Part shown: in pieces, positions 1 through 7,301 of the stretch | Position numbering within the stretch: position 1 is the first letter of the stretch | Layout of the letters: each line of letters begins with the position of its first letter | Assembly (NCBI GenBank): GCA_002362175.1 | Contig: DETU01000052.1 | Coordinates: forward strand, 6,961 to 51,177 | DNA: 44,217 bases | DNA from: Ruminococcus sp. UBA3280 | GTDB lineage: Bacteria > Bacillota > Clostridia > Oscillospirales > Ruminococcaceae | Direction of reading: 5' to 3' | Made by a program: the position numbers and the translations under genes | Notes under the pieces: model-generated | The model's database searches: none | Seen by the model: the letters and a program-made list of their open reading frames with translations, nothing else | Told to the model about the DNA's origin: nothing

Positions 1-30
1 TTAAAGTCTGCTGTTTTTTTGTTTGTGATG

Positions 31-59
31 TTGAAATTTTATGCAAAACGTTGTATAAT
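31..59 (+). promoter_or_regulatory. Sigma-A-type promoter for the recombinase gene
   Basis: TTGAAA (31-36) and TATAAT (54-59) are separated by 17 bases. The start region of the recombinase follows about 20 bases downstream, so the leader is very short. Identified by eye from the consensus. Confidence 0.7.
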
Positions 60-80
60 ATAAAAAATATATATTAAGGA

Positions 81-1067
81 GTGATAATTATTCTGGAAAT
101 AAAAAAAGAACTGTGTTTCAGGGAACTTGAAGATTTTCTTTCTTATCATGAAACTGTAAAAAAATCCTCTGAACAGACTTTGTATAATTATTACAGGGAT
201 TTAATGCTTTTTTTCAGATATATGAAGTTTATAAAGGGAAAAGGCAGAGCAGGTCAGAAAATTGAGGACATTTATATAACAGACATAGACATGAATTTTA
301 TAGAAAGTATTACTATTGATGATATATATAGATACTTTTATTATCTTACCGAGATAAGAAACAACAGTGAACGCACACGGGCAAGACGTGTGACTTCAAT
401 GAGAATGTTTTTTAAATATCTTCATATCACAACGGAAGTTCTTGAAAAAGACCCTGCCGAAAAACTGGAGTTTCCGTCCATAAAGAAAGAACCGCCGAAA
501 TATATGAATGAAGCGGACTGCATAACACTTCTTAATTCTATTGACGAACCAAACAGGGAACGTGATTATTGTATTCTTGTGATATTCATAAACTGCGGAA
601 TACGTCTTAATGAACTTGTACGTCTGAATGATACCGATATACAGAAAGACGGAACGGTAACAATAAAGGGCAGGGGAACGGAAAAACGTACCATTTATTT
701 TAATCAGGCTTGCATGGAGGCACTTGAGGAATATCAGGACTTCAAAGAAATTTTTTTTGAGGGCAAAAGTTACGACCACCATGCCGTTTTTATAGGAAGA
801 AGCGGAAAACGTCTTACAGGCAGGTGGGTTGAGGAGATAGTAAAACAGCGTATGAAAAAGGCAGGTTTTGGAGATTTGGGACTTAGTCCCAATAAACTCC
901 GCCATACTGCTGCAAAGTTCATGTACCGCAGGGGTGTTGATGTGAGTGTACTTAAAGAGATACTTGGTCACAAGGCTATGAACACAACACAGATATACAC
1001 TCAGACCGTAAGCAGTCAGCTTGAATCGGCAATGAAGAAAAATTCATTGAGCCGTAAGAAAAAATAG
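81..1067 (+). CDS. XerC/XerD-like tyrosine recombinase
   Basis: About 328 residues with the two-domain layout of phage-integrase-family recombinases: an N-terminal SAM-like core-binding domain (about 10-130) and a C-terminal catalytic domain (about 145-320). Visible catalytic residues, numbered from the GTG at 81, are Arg175 (NCGIRLNEL), a beta-hairpin Lys in the KGRGTEKR stretch, Arg274 (LRHT), His297 (LGHK) and the nucleophile Tyr306 (QIYTQ). The first His of the usual HxLRH motif is Asn271 here (SPNKLRHT). The start is unclear. AAGGAG (76-81) runs into the GTG at 81, leaving no spacing; an in-frame ATT at 87 or 90, or CTG at 93, would be better placed. The size fits a chromosomal Xer-like or stand-alone recombinase. 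No phage or integron genes lie beside it. Its DNA target cannot be told from sequence. Confidence 0.88.
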   Translation: MIIILEIKKELCFRELEDFLSYHETVKKSSEQTLYNYYRDLMLFFRYMKFIKGKGRAGQKIEDIYITDIDMNFIESITIDDIYRYFYYLTEIRNNSERTRARRVTSMRMFFKYLHITTEVLEKDPAEKLEFPSIKKEPPKYMNEADCITLLNSIDEPNRERDYCILVIFINCGIRLNELVRLNDTDIQKDGTVTIKGRGTEKRTIYFNQACMEALEEYQDFKEIFFEGKSYDHHAVFIGRSGKRLTGRWVEEIVKQRMKKAGFGDLGLSPNKLRHTAAKFMYRRGVDVSVLKEILGHKAMNTTQIYTQTVSSQLESAMKKNSLSRKKK

Positions 1068-1072
1068 AAAAA

Positions 1073-1088
1073 AGTGACATTTGTCACT
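1073..1088. promoter_or_regulatory. Perfect 7+2+7 palindrome, possible operator
   Basis: AGTGACA (1073-1079), two bases, TGTCACT (1082-1088), six bases after the recombinase stop. No T-run follows, so it is not an intrinsic terminator. A further TGACATT half-site lies just downstream (around 1096-1102). The next gene starts at 1165, with a weak candidate -10 (TATTAT, 1133-1138). It could bind a dimeric regulator controlling the membrane protein gene. Confidence 0.4.
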
Positions 1089-1164
1089 CATGTAATGACA
1101 TTATACATCTTTCATTTAAATGCCTTATATGGTATTATATGGGTAATGAAAGGTGTGTGATTTT

Positions 1165-3468
1165 ATGAGGGAAATTCTTGAAGAACTTGCTTTGTACTGT
1201 TTTATTCTTTTTGTTGTACTGCCGATAGTTGGCATTACGGTCATAAATTATATTATTGTAAAGCTTGTCAGAATGTACAGAAAAAGGAAAGAATCTGAAT
1301 ATTCTGCGGAATCGTTTGTCTATGCTGAAAGTAAGGAATATACAAGAAAATTCAACGGTTCTGAAATTATGTTTATAATAGGAACGGTGTTTATAGTGTT
1401 GTCGGGAATAGCTTTCGGTGTTGCAGGCTGGGTAAATACGACACCAATTGGTAGAGTAATGATAATGCTGTTTGCAACTGCCGTGATGTTCGGAGCAGGT
1501 GTGTTGTTTCATAAGGTAATAAAACTTGACGGAACATCAACGGCTTTCTGTTCAATCGGAACAGTCTTACTTTCTGTTACCGTAATTACAGCAGGTTATT
1601 ACAGTCTTTTCGGTGAATGGCTTTCGGTTTACGGCGACGGTTGGGCAATGCTTTTTGCTTTGAGTTCAGTATTAACGGCATTGACAGCTTTTGCGGAACA
1701 CAAATTTTATAAAAACTACGCTTTTTTATATATAAGTCTTATGGCTGTATCGGTTACACTGGTTTTTATTTCGGCACAGATAGCGGAAAATTACAGTGAC
1801 TTTGCAGTGATAATGATATTGTTGCAGGCGATAATATCAGCAGGTCTTTATATTTTCAGATTCTCGGAAAAAAAGTCACTTTTAATAACGGGAAATATTT
1901 CAGCGGTTTTATTTGCTGTACTTGCTTTCATAGAGGTCATAGGGTCGGCATTTAATCCCGACGGTGCGACATATCTGATAATGCTTGCAATTACCGCACA
2001 GCTTACAGGTTACGGAATATATTTAAAAAATCCGACATTAAAGGGTTTGCAGAGTGTATTTTCCGTATGGACTGCTTTTATATTCGTATCGGATATTGAG
2101 AAAAATTTCGGTGGCAATGAATCGGTCATGATTTTTACACTTATTTCCGTGGCTATCTATGTGGCAAACCGTTTTTTACCGTGCTTGAAAAATAAGTTTT
2201 CAGAAATATTCACACTGTTTTTTGCGGTGTACAGTTCAGTTGCTTCGGCTACAATAAACGACAGTACAGCAATAATCGTACCTGTAATAATGTCACTGCT
2301 TATAATGTCATACGCATTTGCGGAAAAGAAGTCCGTTCAGGTTTTTGCGGGACTTTGTTCACCCATAATGCCACTTATAATTGCAGGAAATTTCAGCAGT
2401 GATATTTATGATATAATAGCGGTTGGATTTTGTCTTATAACTGCGGGAATTGTCTTTCTTCCGAAATATGCCTTTGCATTGTACACAAGGTTTCCGAGAA
2501 AGACCGACACTATATTATATACAAATATGCTTGTTGCAGGAATGATTATCATGTTTTCCACAACAGACAGTCCTAAAATGCCGTTGCTTGCATTGATGAT
2601 GTGTATTCTTTATTTTGTTGTATCTTCAGTACTCCGAAACAATTGGACAGGAGTTTTTTCGGTAATCGGAATAGTACAGCTTGTTGCGGATAGTACTTAC
2701 AAATCAGACAGTTCGATATATATCAGATTTGGTGTGTTCTGTGCTATGATGATACTTTCAAGAATATTTTTCAGAAACGGAATTATTGTCAGAAGAAATG
2801 ATAAAACAAAGTCTGATGTGATAATGTTTTCAGCATGGTATGCACTGTTCAGTATGGATTTACACGGAAAAACAGGAAGTTTTATCTGTATGATTTGTAT
2901 GGCATTGTATATTGCCAACTTTGTCAGAAAAAAGACGAGTCAGGATATAGCTTGTGTTCTGCTTTCCGTATCGGCATTTATTACTGCTGTTGCATTTATA
3001 AACAGACCGTTTTTCATTGTTGAGTCGGAAATGGTATCAGGTAAAATCACACTTGCAATTATTACGGTTATGGGAATCGCCTACAGGTATATATGGAAAA
3101 ATCACCCACAGGCTTCAAAAATTTCGTCTGAAACAATATTTATAATTGCTTTTATAGGACTTATCCATGACGCAATTTATTTTCAGAGTCTTTCAAATAC
3201 TATTTTCGTACTCGCAGTAACAGCAGTTGTGCTTATGATTTCGTTCATGACAAAGAGCAAGACATGGTTTTCTGCCTCATCTGTTGCACTTGTGACGATT
3301 ACCATATATGCGACAAGAAAATATTTTGCATCACTTGACTGGTGGGTATATCTTTTTATAGCAGGAGTAATATTTATAGCAATAGCGTCTTTAAACGAAT
3401 ATCTGAAGAAAAGCGGAAAAACAATCAGACTGAAAGTATCGGAAATGTTTTCGGACTGGAAATGGTGA
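1165..3468 (+). CDS. Large polytopic membrane protein of unknown function (DUF2157-like)
   Basis: 767 residues. A short N-terminal membrane segment and a basic cytosolic stretch are followed from about residue 65 by roughly twenty hydrophobic segments covering almost the whole protein. No catalytic motif is visible. The arrangement of many short, evenly spaced helices resembles the DUF2157-type membrane proteins of Clostridia, but I recognise this only loosely. The ATG at 1165 is preferred over the in-frame GTG at 1153, because the GTG overlaps the AAAGGTG ribosome binding site (1149-1155), which is well spaced for the ATG. The gene appears to stand alone: a terminator follows at 3476 and a new promoter at 3515. 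Function unknown. Confidence 0.75.
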   Translation: MREILEELALYCFILFVVLPIVGITVINYIIVKLVRMYRKRKESEYSAESFVYAESKEYTRKFNGSEIMFIIGTVFIVLSGIAFGVAGWVNTTPIGRVMIMLFATAVMFGAGVLFHKVIKLDGTSTAFCSIGTVLLSVTVITAGYYSLFGEWLSVYGDGWAMLFALSSVLTALTAFAEHKFYKNYAFLYISLMAVSVTLVFISAQIAENYSDFAVIMILLQAIISAGLYIFRFSEKKSLLITGNISAVLFAVLAFIEVIGSAFNPDGATYLIMLAITAQLTGYGIYLKNPTLKGLQSVFSVWTAFIFVSDIEKNFGGNESVMIFTLISVAIYVANRFLPCLKNKFSEIFTLFFAVYSSVASATINDSTAIIVPVIMSLLIMSYAFAEKKSVQVFAGLCSPIMPLIIAGNFSSDIYDIIAVGFCLITAGIVFLPKYAFALYTRFPRKTDTILYTNMLVAGMIIMFSTTDSPKMPLLALMMCILYFVVSSVLRNNWTGVFSVIGIVQLVADSTYKSDSSIYIRFGVFCAMMILSRIFFRNGIIVRRNDKTKSDVIMFSAWYALFSMDLHGKTGSFICMICMALYIANFVRKKTSQDIACVLLSVSAFITAVAFINRPFFIVESEMVSGKITLAIITVMGIAYRYIWKNHPQASKISSETIFIIAFIGLIHDAIYFQSLSNTIFVLAVTAVVLMISFMTKSKTWFSASSVALVTITIYATRKYFASLDWWVYLFIAGVIFIAIASLNEYLKKSGKTIRLKVSEMFSDWKW

Positions 3469-3475
3469 TTTAAGA

Positions 3476-3508
3476 AAAAGCGTACTGTTATGAAATAGTA
3501 CGCTTTTC
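3476..3508 (+). terminator. Hairpin terminator after the membrane protein gene
   Basis: AAAAGCGTACT (3476-3486) pairs perfectly with AGTACGCTTTT (3497-3507) around a 10-base loop. The run of Ts lies in the 3' arm. It separates the membrane protein gene from the two-component operon. Confidence 0.75.
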
Positions 3509-3514
3509 TGACTA

Positions 3515-3543
3515 TTGCCATAATTGAAAAAATATGTTATAAT
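3515..3543 (+). promoter_or_regulatory. Sigma-A-type promoter of the two-component operon
   Basis: TTGCCA (3515-3520), 17 bases, TATAAT (3538-3543), with an extended -10 TG at 3535-3536. The histidine kinase ATG is at 3563, so the transcript leader is only about a dozen bases. Confidence 0.8.
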
Positions 3544-3562
3544 TTATACACGGAGGTGTATC

Positions 3563-5152
3563 ATGACAACAACCGTTATTGCAGTTATCTTGCTTTTTGC
3601 CGGACTTTCGGGCATGGGCATAGCTGTCGCATGGATTATCAGAAAGGGCAACAATAACCGTCTTACAAGACTTTTCGGAGTTTGTCAGATTTCAATAATA
3701 CTTTGGATTATCTCACAATTACTCATACTTTTTTCGGTTACGTTGAAACAGAAACAGTTAAGTTATATAATCGGAAATATCGGTATAAGTTTTTTTGCAC
3801 CGTTCTGGTTTATGTTTTCGGCTGAATATATTGAGCTTAAATCAGGTTTTGAAAAGCTAATTAAAGTATTTTCGGTACTGCCTTTATCTGCGATACTGCT
3901 TGTTCTGACAAATCCCCTGCATCATCTCTATTATTCCGTTTTTGATATGAAAGGTATAGAGTATGCGACTCTTTTTTATGTGTATCAGGTAATTTATTAC
4001 ATATGTATAATATCGGGTATTATAATGATGTGTATAAAACACGCAAGACAGTACAATCACGTTACAAAACAGACTGTTCTTCTTACTCTTTCAACTGCTG
4101 TTCCGCTTGCCGTCAATACTCTTACGGTAACTAAAGTTCTTGATTTGGGAATTGAACTCACTCCGCTTTTCTTTGCCTTTTCAAGTATCATGATACTGAT
4201 TGCTCTCGGAAAGTACGGACTTCTCAATATAAACAGTATCGCAATGAGGGACGTTGCGGATAACATGGAAACAGGTGTGATAATTTCTGACATGAACGGT
4301 AATATTTCTTACAAAAACAGATATGTGGAAAATATTATAAGTACGGGTGAATATGCTACCATGAAGAAGTTTACGGAATCTGTCGGAATTAATTTCAGTG
4401 AAAATGTCTGCGGTGTAAATTATAATGAAAGATATCTGAATTTCAGACGGTCTTTTTGTAAAAACAATTCAGGCGAAGATGTTGCGGAAATTATAACGGT
4501 CAGCGACGTTACTGAATATCATGAACTTGCGTCAGCCGAAAAGAAATTAGGCATTGAACAGGAACGTAACAGAATTGCTCAGGAAATTCACGATTCCGCA
4601 GGTCATACGTTCACAATGATAAGCTCGCTGTCAAAAATACTTGCCTTTGAAGCGGAAAAGGAAAACCCCGATATAAAGAGTATGCTTGAGTATATTTCGG
4701 AAATAGACGGTCTTTCAAGAAGCGGACTGACACAGTTGAGATGCTCGGTGAATAATCTGCGTGAGGACAAATTCATGACTTCTGTTACTCAGGCTGTAAG
4801 AAATGTTATAAATGTTCTCAGAGATATTGATGTTGAATTTTGTGTGCAGGGAAATGACGACGGAAAATATGATTTCTGTATAAAGGAAGTTTACGACAAC
4901 TGCCGTGAAATAATTACAAATGCTATAAGGTATTCGAGAGCATCAAGAATTGACATAATAGTGAGATTTCTTGATGAACGTCTTGAAATATATATACTTG
5001 ACAACGGAAAAGGCTGTGAGAATATAACTGAAAACAACGGTCTTAGGGGAATACGTGAACGTATGGAAAAGCTTGGCGGAAGTGTAAAATTCTCGTCTGT
5101 TTACGGAGAGGGTTTTTCTGTAATTATGAAGATACCGTCTGAAAGGGAGTGA
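3563..5152 (+). CDS. Sensor histidine kinase with 7TM N-terminus (NarL/DegS-type HisKA_3)
   Basis: 529 residues. Seven hydrophobic segments fill about residues 1-215, resembling the histidine-kinase 7TM N-terminal domain. A PAS-like linker (about 225-320) follows, then a HisKA_3 dimerisation/phosphoacceptor domain with the H-box RIAQEIHDSAGHT (phosphoacceptor His343), and a HATPase_c domain with NCREIITNAIRYS (N box), DNGKG and NGLRGIRERM. It should autophosphorylate in response to a membrane signal and pass phosphate to the NarL-type regulator encoded 7 bases downstream. The start at 3563 is set by GGAGGTG at 3552-3558; an in-frame codon at 3524 lies inside the promoter and is unlikely. The signal is unknown. 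The downstream nitroreductase hints at redox or xenobiotic stress. Confidence 0.9.
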   Translation: MTTTVIAVILLFAGLSGMGIAVAWIIRKGNNNRLTRLFGVCQISIILWIISQLLILFSVTLKQKQLSYIIGNIGISFFAPFWFMFSAEYIELKSGFEKLIKVFSVLPLSAILLVLTNPLHHLYYSVFDMKGIEYATLFYVYQVIYYICIISGIIMMCIKHARQYNHVTKQTVLLTLSTAVPLAVNTLTVTKVLDLGIELTPLFFAFSSIMILIALGKYGLLNINSIAMRDVADNMETGVIISDMNGNISYKNRYVENIISTGEYATMKKFTESVGINFSENVCGVNYNERYLNFRRSFCKNNSGEDVAEIITVSDVTEYHELASAEKKLGIEQERNRIAQEIHDSAGHTFTMISSLSKILAFEAEKENPDIKSMLEYISEIDGLSRSGLTQLRCSVNNLREDKFMTSVTQAVRNVINVLRDIDVEFCVQGNDDGKYDFCIKEVYDNCREIITNAIRYSRASRIDIIVRFLDERLEIYILDNGKGCENITENNGLRGIRERMEKLGGSVKFSSVYGEGFSVIMKIPSERE

Positions 5153-5159
5153 AGAATAT

Positions 5160-5786
5160 ATGATAAAAGTTGTTATAGCGGACGATGTTCAGATACTGAG
5201 AACAGGACTGAAAGCTGTTCTTTCTCAGGACAATGAAATAGAAGTTGTCGGAGAGGCGGGCAATGGCAAAGAAGTTTATGAAATGTGTGTCCGAATGAAA
5301 CCCGACGTTGTTCTTATGGATATGAGAATGCCCGATTTTGACGGGGGTTACGGTACAAGAAAAATAAAGGACAATCTGAAAAATATAAAGGTACTTGTAC
5401 TTACCACTTTTGACGACAAAGAAACCGTTGACAAGGCTGTGGCAAGCGGTGCTGACGGTTATATATTAAAAGAAATGGAAAGCAGTGCGATAATAAACTC
5501 AATTAAGGCGGTCGCAGGCGGAATTACTGTATTCTGTGACAATATTTTTCAGTCTATACGAAAAGATGCCAATATTCCGCAGGAAGCGAAAAATTTTGAC
5601 CTTACAGAGCGTGAAAAAGATTTTTTACGTATGATATGCGACGGTTGTGACAATAAAGATATTGCCTCTCAGCTTTTTCTTGCGGAGGGTACTGTAAGGA
5701 ACGGTATTTCAAAACTTCTTGAAAAGCTGAAACTCAAAGACAGAACACAGCTTGCGGTGTTTGCAATAAAAAACAATATTATTTAG
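5160..5786 (+). CDS. NarL/LuxR-family response regulator
   Basis: 208 residues, the usual length. The N-terminal receiver domain (1-120) has the acidic pair Asp8-Asp9, phosphoacceptor Asp54 (VVLMDMRMP), a conserved Thr near 82 (VLTTF) and a Lys near 104 (YILKE). The C-terminal LuxR-type helix-turn-helix (about 145-205) contains LTEREKDFLRMICDG and NKDIASQLFLAEGTVRNGIS. It is the partner of the adjacent kinase, translated from the same transcript with 7 bases between genes; the ribosome binding site GGGAG overlaps the kinase stop. The following nitroreductase starts 12 bases after its stop and is probably co-transcribed. Other targets are not visible from sequence. Confidence 0.93.
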   Translation: MIKVVIADDVQILRTGLKAVLSQDNEIEVVGEAGNGKEVYEMCVRMKPDVVLMDMRMPDFDGGYGTRKIKDNLKNIKVLVLTTFDDKETVDKAVASGADGYILKEMESSAIINSIKAVAGGITVFCDNIFQSIRKDANIPQEAKNFDLTEREKDFLRMICDGCDNKDIASQLFLAEGTVRNGISKLLEKLKLKDRTQLAVFAIKNNII

Positions 5787-5798
5787 GAGGAACTGAAA

Positions 5799-6314
5799 AT
5801 GAATTTTATGGAACTCGCAAAGACAAGATATTCAGTCAGAAAGTTTGATGACAGACCGATTGAAAAAGAAACTCTTGACCTTATTCTTGAAGCCGGAAAC
5901 ATTGCCCCGACCGGCTGTAACTATCAGCCACAGAGGATTTATGTTGTGCAGAGTGAAGAAAAAATAGCAAAGCTGAACGAATTAAGCAAGTGTATTTTCG
6001 GTGCGAAAACCGTTCTCCTTTTTGCTTATAACGAAGATGAGGACTGGAAAAATCCTCTTGAGAGCGGTGTGCATTCAGGTGTGCAGGACGTAAGCATTGT
6101 GGCTTCACATATAATGCTTGAAGCGTGGGAACTCGGAGTAGGTACGTGCTGGGTGAATTATTTTGCAAATTCAAGACTTGAAAAAGAAATCGGACTGCCC
6201 GAAAATGAACGTGCTGTTTTGCTTATGCCTATGGGTTATCCCGCAGAAGATTCAGTCCCTCTTAAACTCCATGACGAACTAAAAAACATTGACGAAACCG
6301 TAAGATTTATATAA
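5799..6314 (+). CDS. Nitroreductase-family flavoprotein
   Basis: 171 residues of the FMN-dependent nitroreductase family. The N-terminal phosphate-binding segment TRYSVRKFDDRPI, followed by APTGCNYQPQRIYVV, is typical of the short (about 170 residue) members, and the C-terminal half contains the GVGTCWVN flavin-contact motif. Such enzymes are homodimers that reduce nitroaromatics, quinones or flavins with NAD(P)H; the physiological substrate cannot be deduced. It lies 12 bases after the response regulator with AGGAGG at 5785-5790, so it looks like the third gene of the kinase/regulator operon and possibly one of its outputs. Confidence 0.88.
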   Translation: MNFMELAKTRYSVRKFDDRPIEKETLDLILEAGNIAPTGCNYQPQRIYVVQSEEKIAKLNELSKCIFGAKTVLLFAYNEDEDWKNPLESGVHSGVQDVSIVASHIMLEAWELGVGTCWVNYFANSRLEKEIGLPENERAVLLMPMGYPAEDSVPLKLHDELKNIDETVRFI

Positions 6315-6402
6315 ATGTTTTATTCTGAATCAAACGCATAATATACAAAATTTCTGCTTTATAACACAAATAACCGTTTTTTTCCACGAAATTAAAATTA
6401 AT

Positions 6403-6481
6403 ACCTCCTGATTTGATTGACTGTAATGAAAAATTATGGTAAAATTTTTCCTGCGGTCTTGAAACTGAAAAATCAGGAGGT
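6403..6481. repeat. 12-bp inverted repeat flanking the glucosaminidase promoter; one arm is the Shine-Dalgarno
   Basis: ACCTCCTGATTT (6403-6414) and its exact reverse complement AAATCAGGAGGT (6470-6481) enclose 55 bases holding the whole promoter (6417-6445). The similarity extends a few bases outward with one bulge. The right arm is the ribosome binding site of the glucosaminidase gene. In a read-through transcript from upstream, the left arm would be present and could hide the Shine-Dalgarno; in a transcript from the local promoter it would be absent. A small invertible segment is another possibility. Confidence 0.6.
6417..6445 (+). promoter_or_regulatory. Sigma-A-type promoter of the glucosaminidase gene
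   Basis: TTGACT (6417-6422), 17 bases, TAAAAT (6440-6445), with an extended -10 TG at 6437-6438. It lies entirely between the two arms of the inverted repeat at 6403-6481. Confidence 0.8.
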
Positions 6482-6486
6482 TATTT

Positions 6487-7260
6487 ATGTTAAAAAAAGG
6501 AATTGCAATTCTTGCATCGGCAGTAATCGGACTTGGTGCATTTGCGTATTCGGACTATAAAAAATCGCCGTCTGTTCAGACTTATGCCATAACGCAGGAA
6601 CAGCAGGACTTTATTGAACAGCTCGGAAGTGCGGCACAGAAAACATATTCCCAGTATGGTATTTTACCGAGTATGACAGTTGCACAGGCTATTCTTGAAT
6701 CAGGTTGGGGAAAAAGTTCACTGTCGGCACTTTACTATAATTTTTTCGGAATGAAAGCAGACAGTACATATACAGGTGAAAGCGTTGTTTTGCGTACAGG
6801 TGAGGAAGTAAACGGCGTTATGATTACGGTAAACGGCACATTCAGGGTATATCATTCTTTTGAGGAGGGTATAGAGGGATATTATCAGTTCATTACAGGT
6901 TATCAGAGATATTCCAATCTTATAGGTGAAACCGATTACAAGGAAGCGTGTCGTAAAATACAGGCGGACGGCTGGGCAACGGCAAGTAATTATGCAGACT
7001 ATCTTATAAGTCTCATTGAATCCTTTAATCTGACAAGATTTGATATTCCCGTTGATGATAATTACATAGAAGATATTTATGGAGATATAAATGCTGACGG
7101 AATCGTTTCGGCAGAAGATGCCGAGATGATGAGTAGTTTTCTTCTCGGACAGGGTGAGCTTGATGACGTACAGCGTGAAAAGTCGGATATAAATTTTGAT
7201 GGTAAAATTGATTCATTTGATGTGACAGTAATACGAAAACTAATCGTAAATAATTCATGA
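6487..7260 (+). CDS. Secreted N-acetylglucosaminidase-type peptidoglycan hydrolase with C-terminal dockerin
   Basis: 257 residues. The N-terminus (MLKK, then a hydrophobic core to about residue 20) is a signal peptide or signal anchor. Residues about 38-185 form a glucosaminidase (GH73/LytG-like) domain with TVAQAILESGWGKS, whose Glu71 is the expected catalytic acid, followed by YNFFGMK and ADGWATASNYADYLISLIES. Residues 198-257 are a type I dockerin: two calcium-loop repeats, DINADGIVSAED and DINFDGKIDSFD, each followed by a helix. It should cleave the glycan strands of the cell wall while attached to a cohesin-bearing scaffold or surface protein. ATG at 6487 follows AGGAGG at 6475-6480. The cohesin partner is not in this window. 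Confidence 0.92.
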   Translation: MLKKGIAILASAVIGLGAFAYSDYKKSPSVQTYAITQEQQDFIEQLGSAAQKTYSQYGILPSMTVAQAILESGWGKSSLSALYYNFFGMKADSTYTGESVVLRTGEEVNGVMITVNGTFRVYHSFEEGIEGYYQFITGYQRYSNLIGETDYKEACRKIQADGWATASNYADYLISLIESFNLTRFDIPVDDNYIEDIYGDINADGIVSAEDAEMMSSFLLGQGELDDVQREKSDINFDGKIDSFDVTVIRKLIVNNS

Positions 7261-7301
7261 AAAAAGCCTGTGACCGCTTATATACGGTTACAGGCTTTTT
7301 T
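7260..7301. terminator. Bidirectional terminator between convergent genes
   Basis: AAAAAAGCCTGTGACCG (7260-7276) pairs with CGGTTACAGGCTTTTTT (7285-7301) with one wobble/mismatch; T-runs are present for both strands. It serves the glucosaminidase gene on the plus strand and the radical SAM gene on the minus strand, whose last eight codons lie inside the hairpin. Confidence 0.85.
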
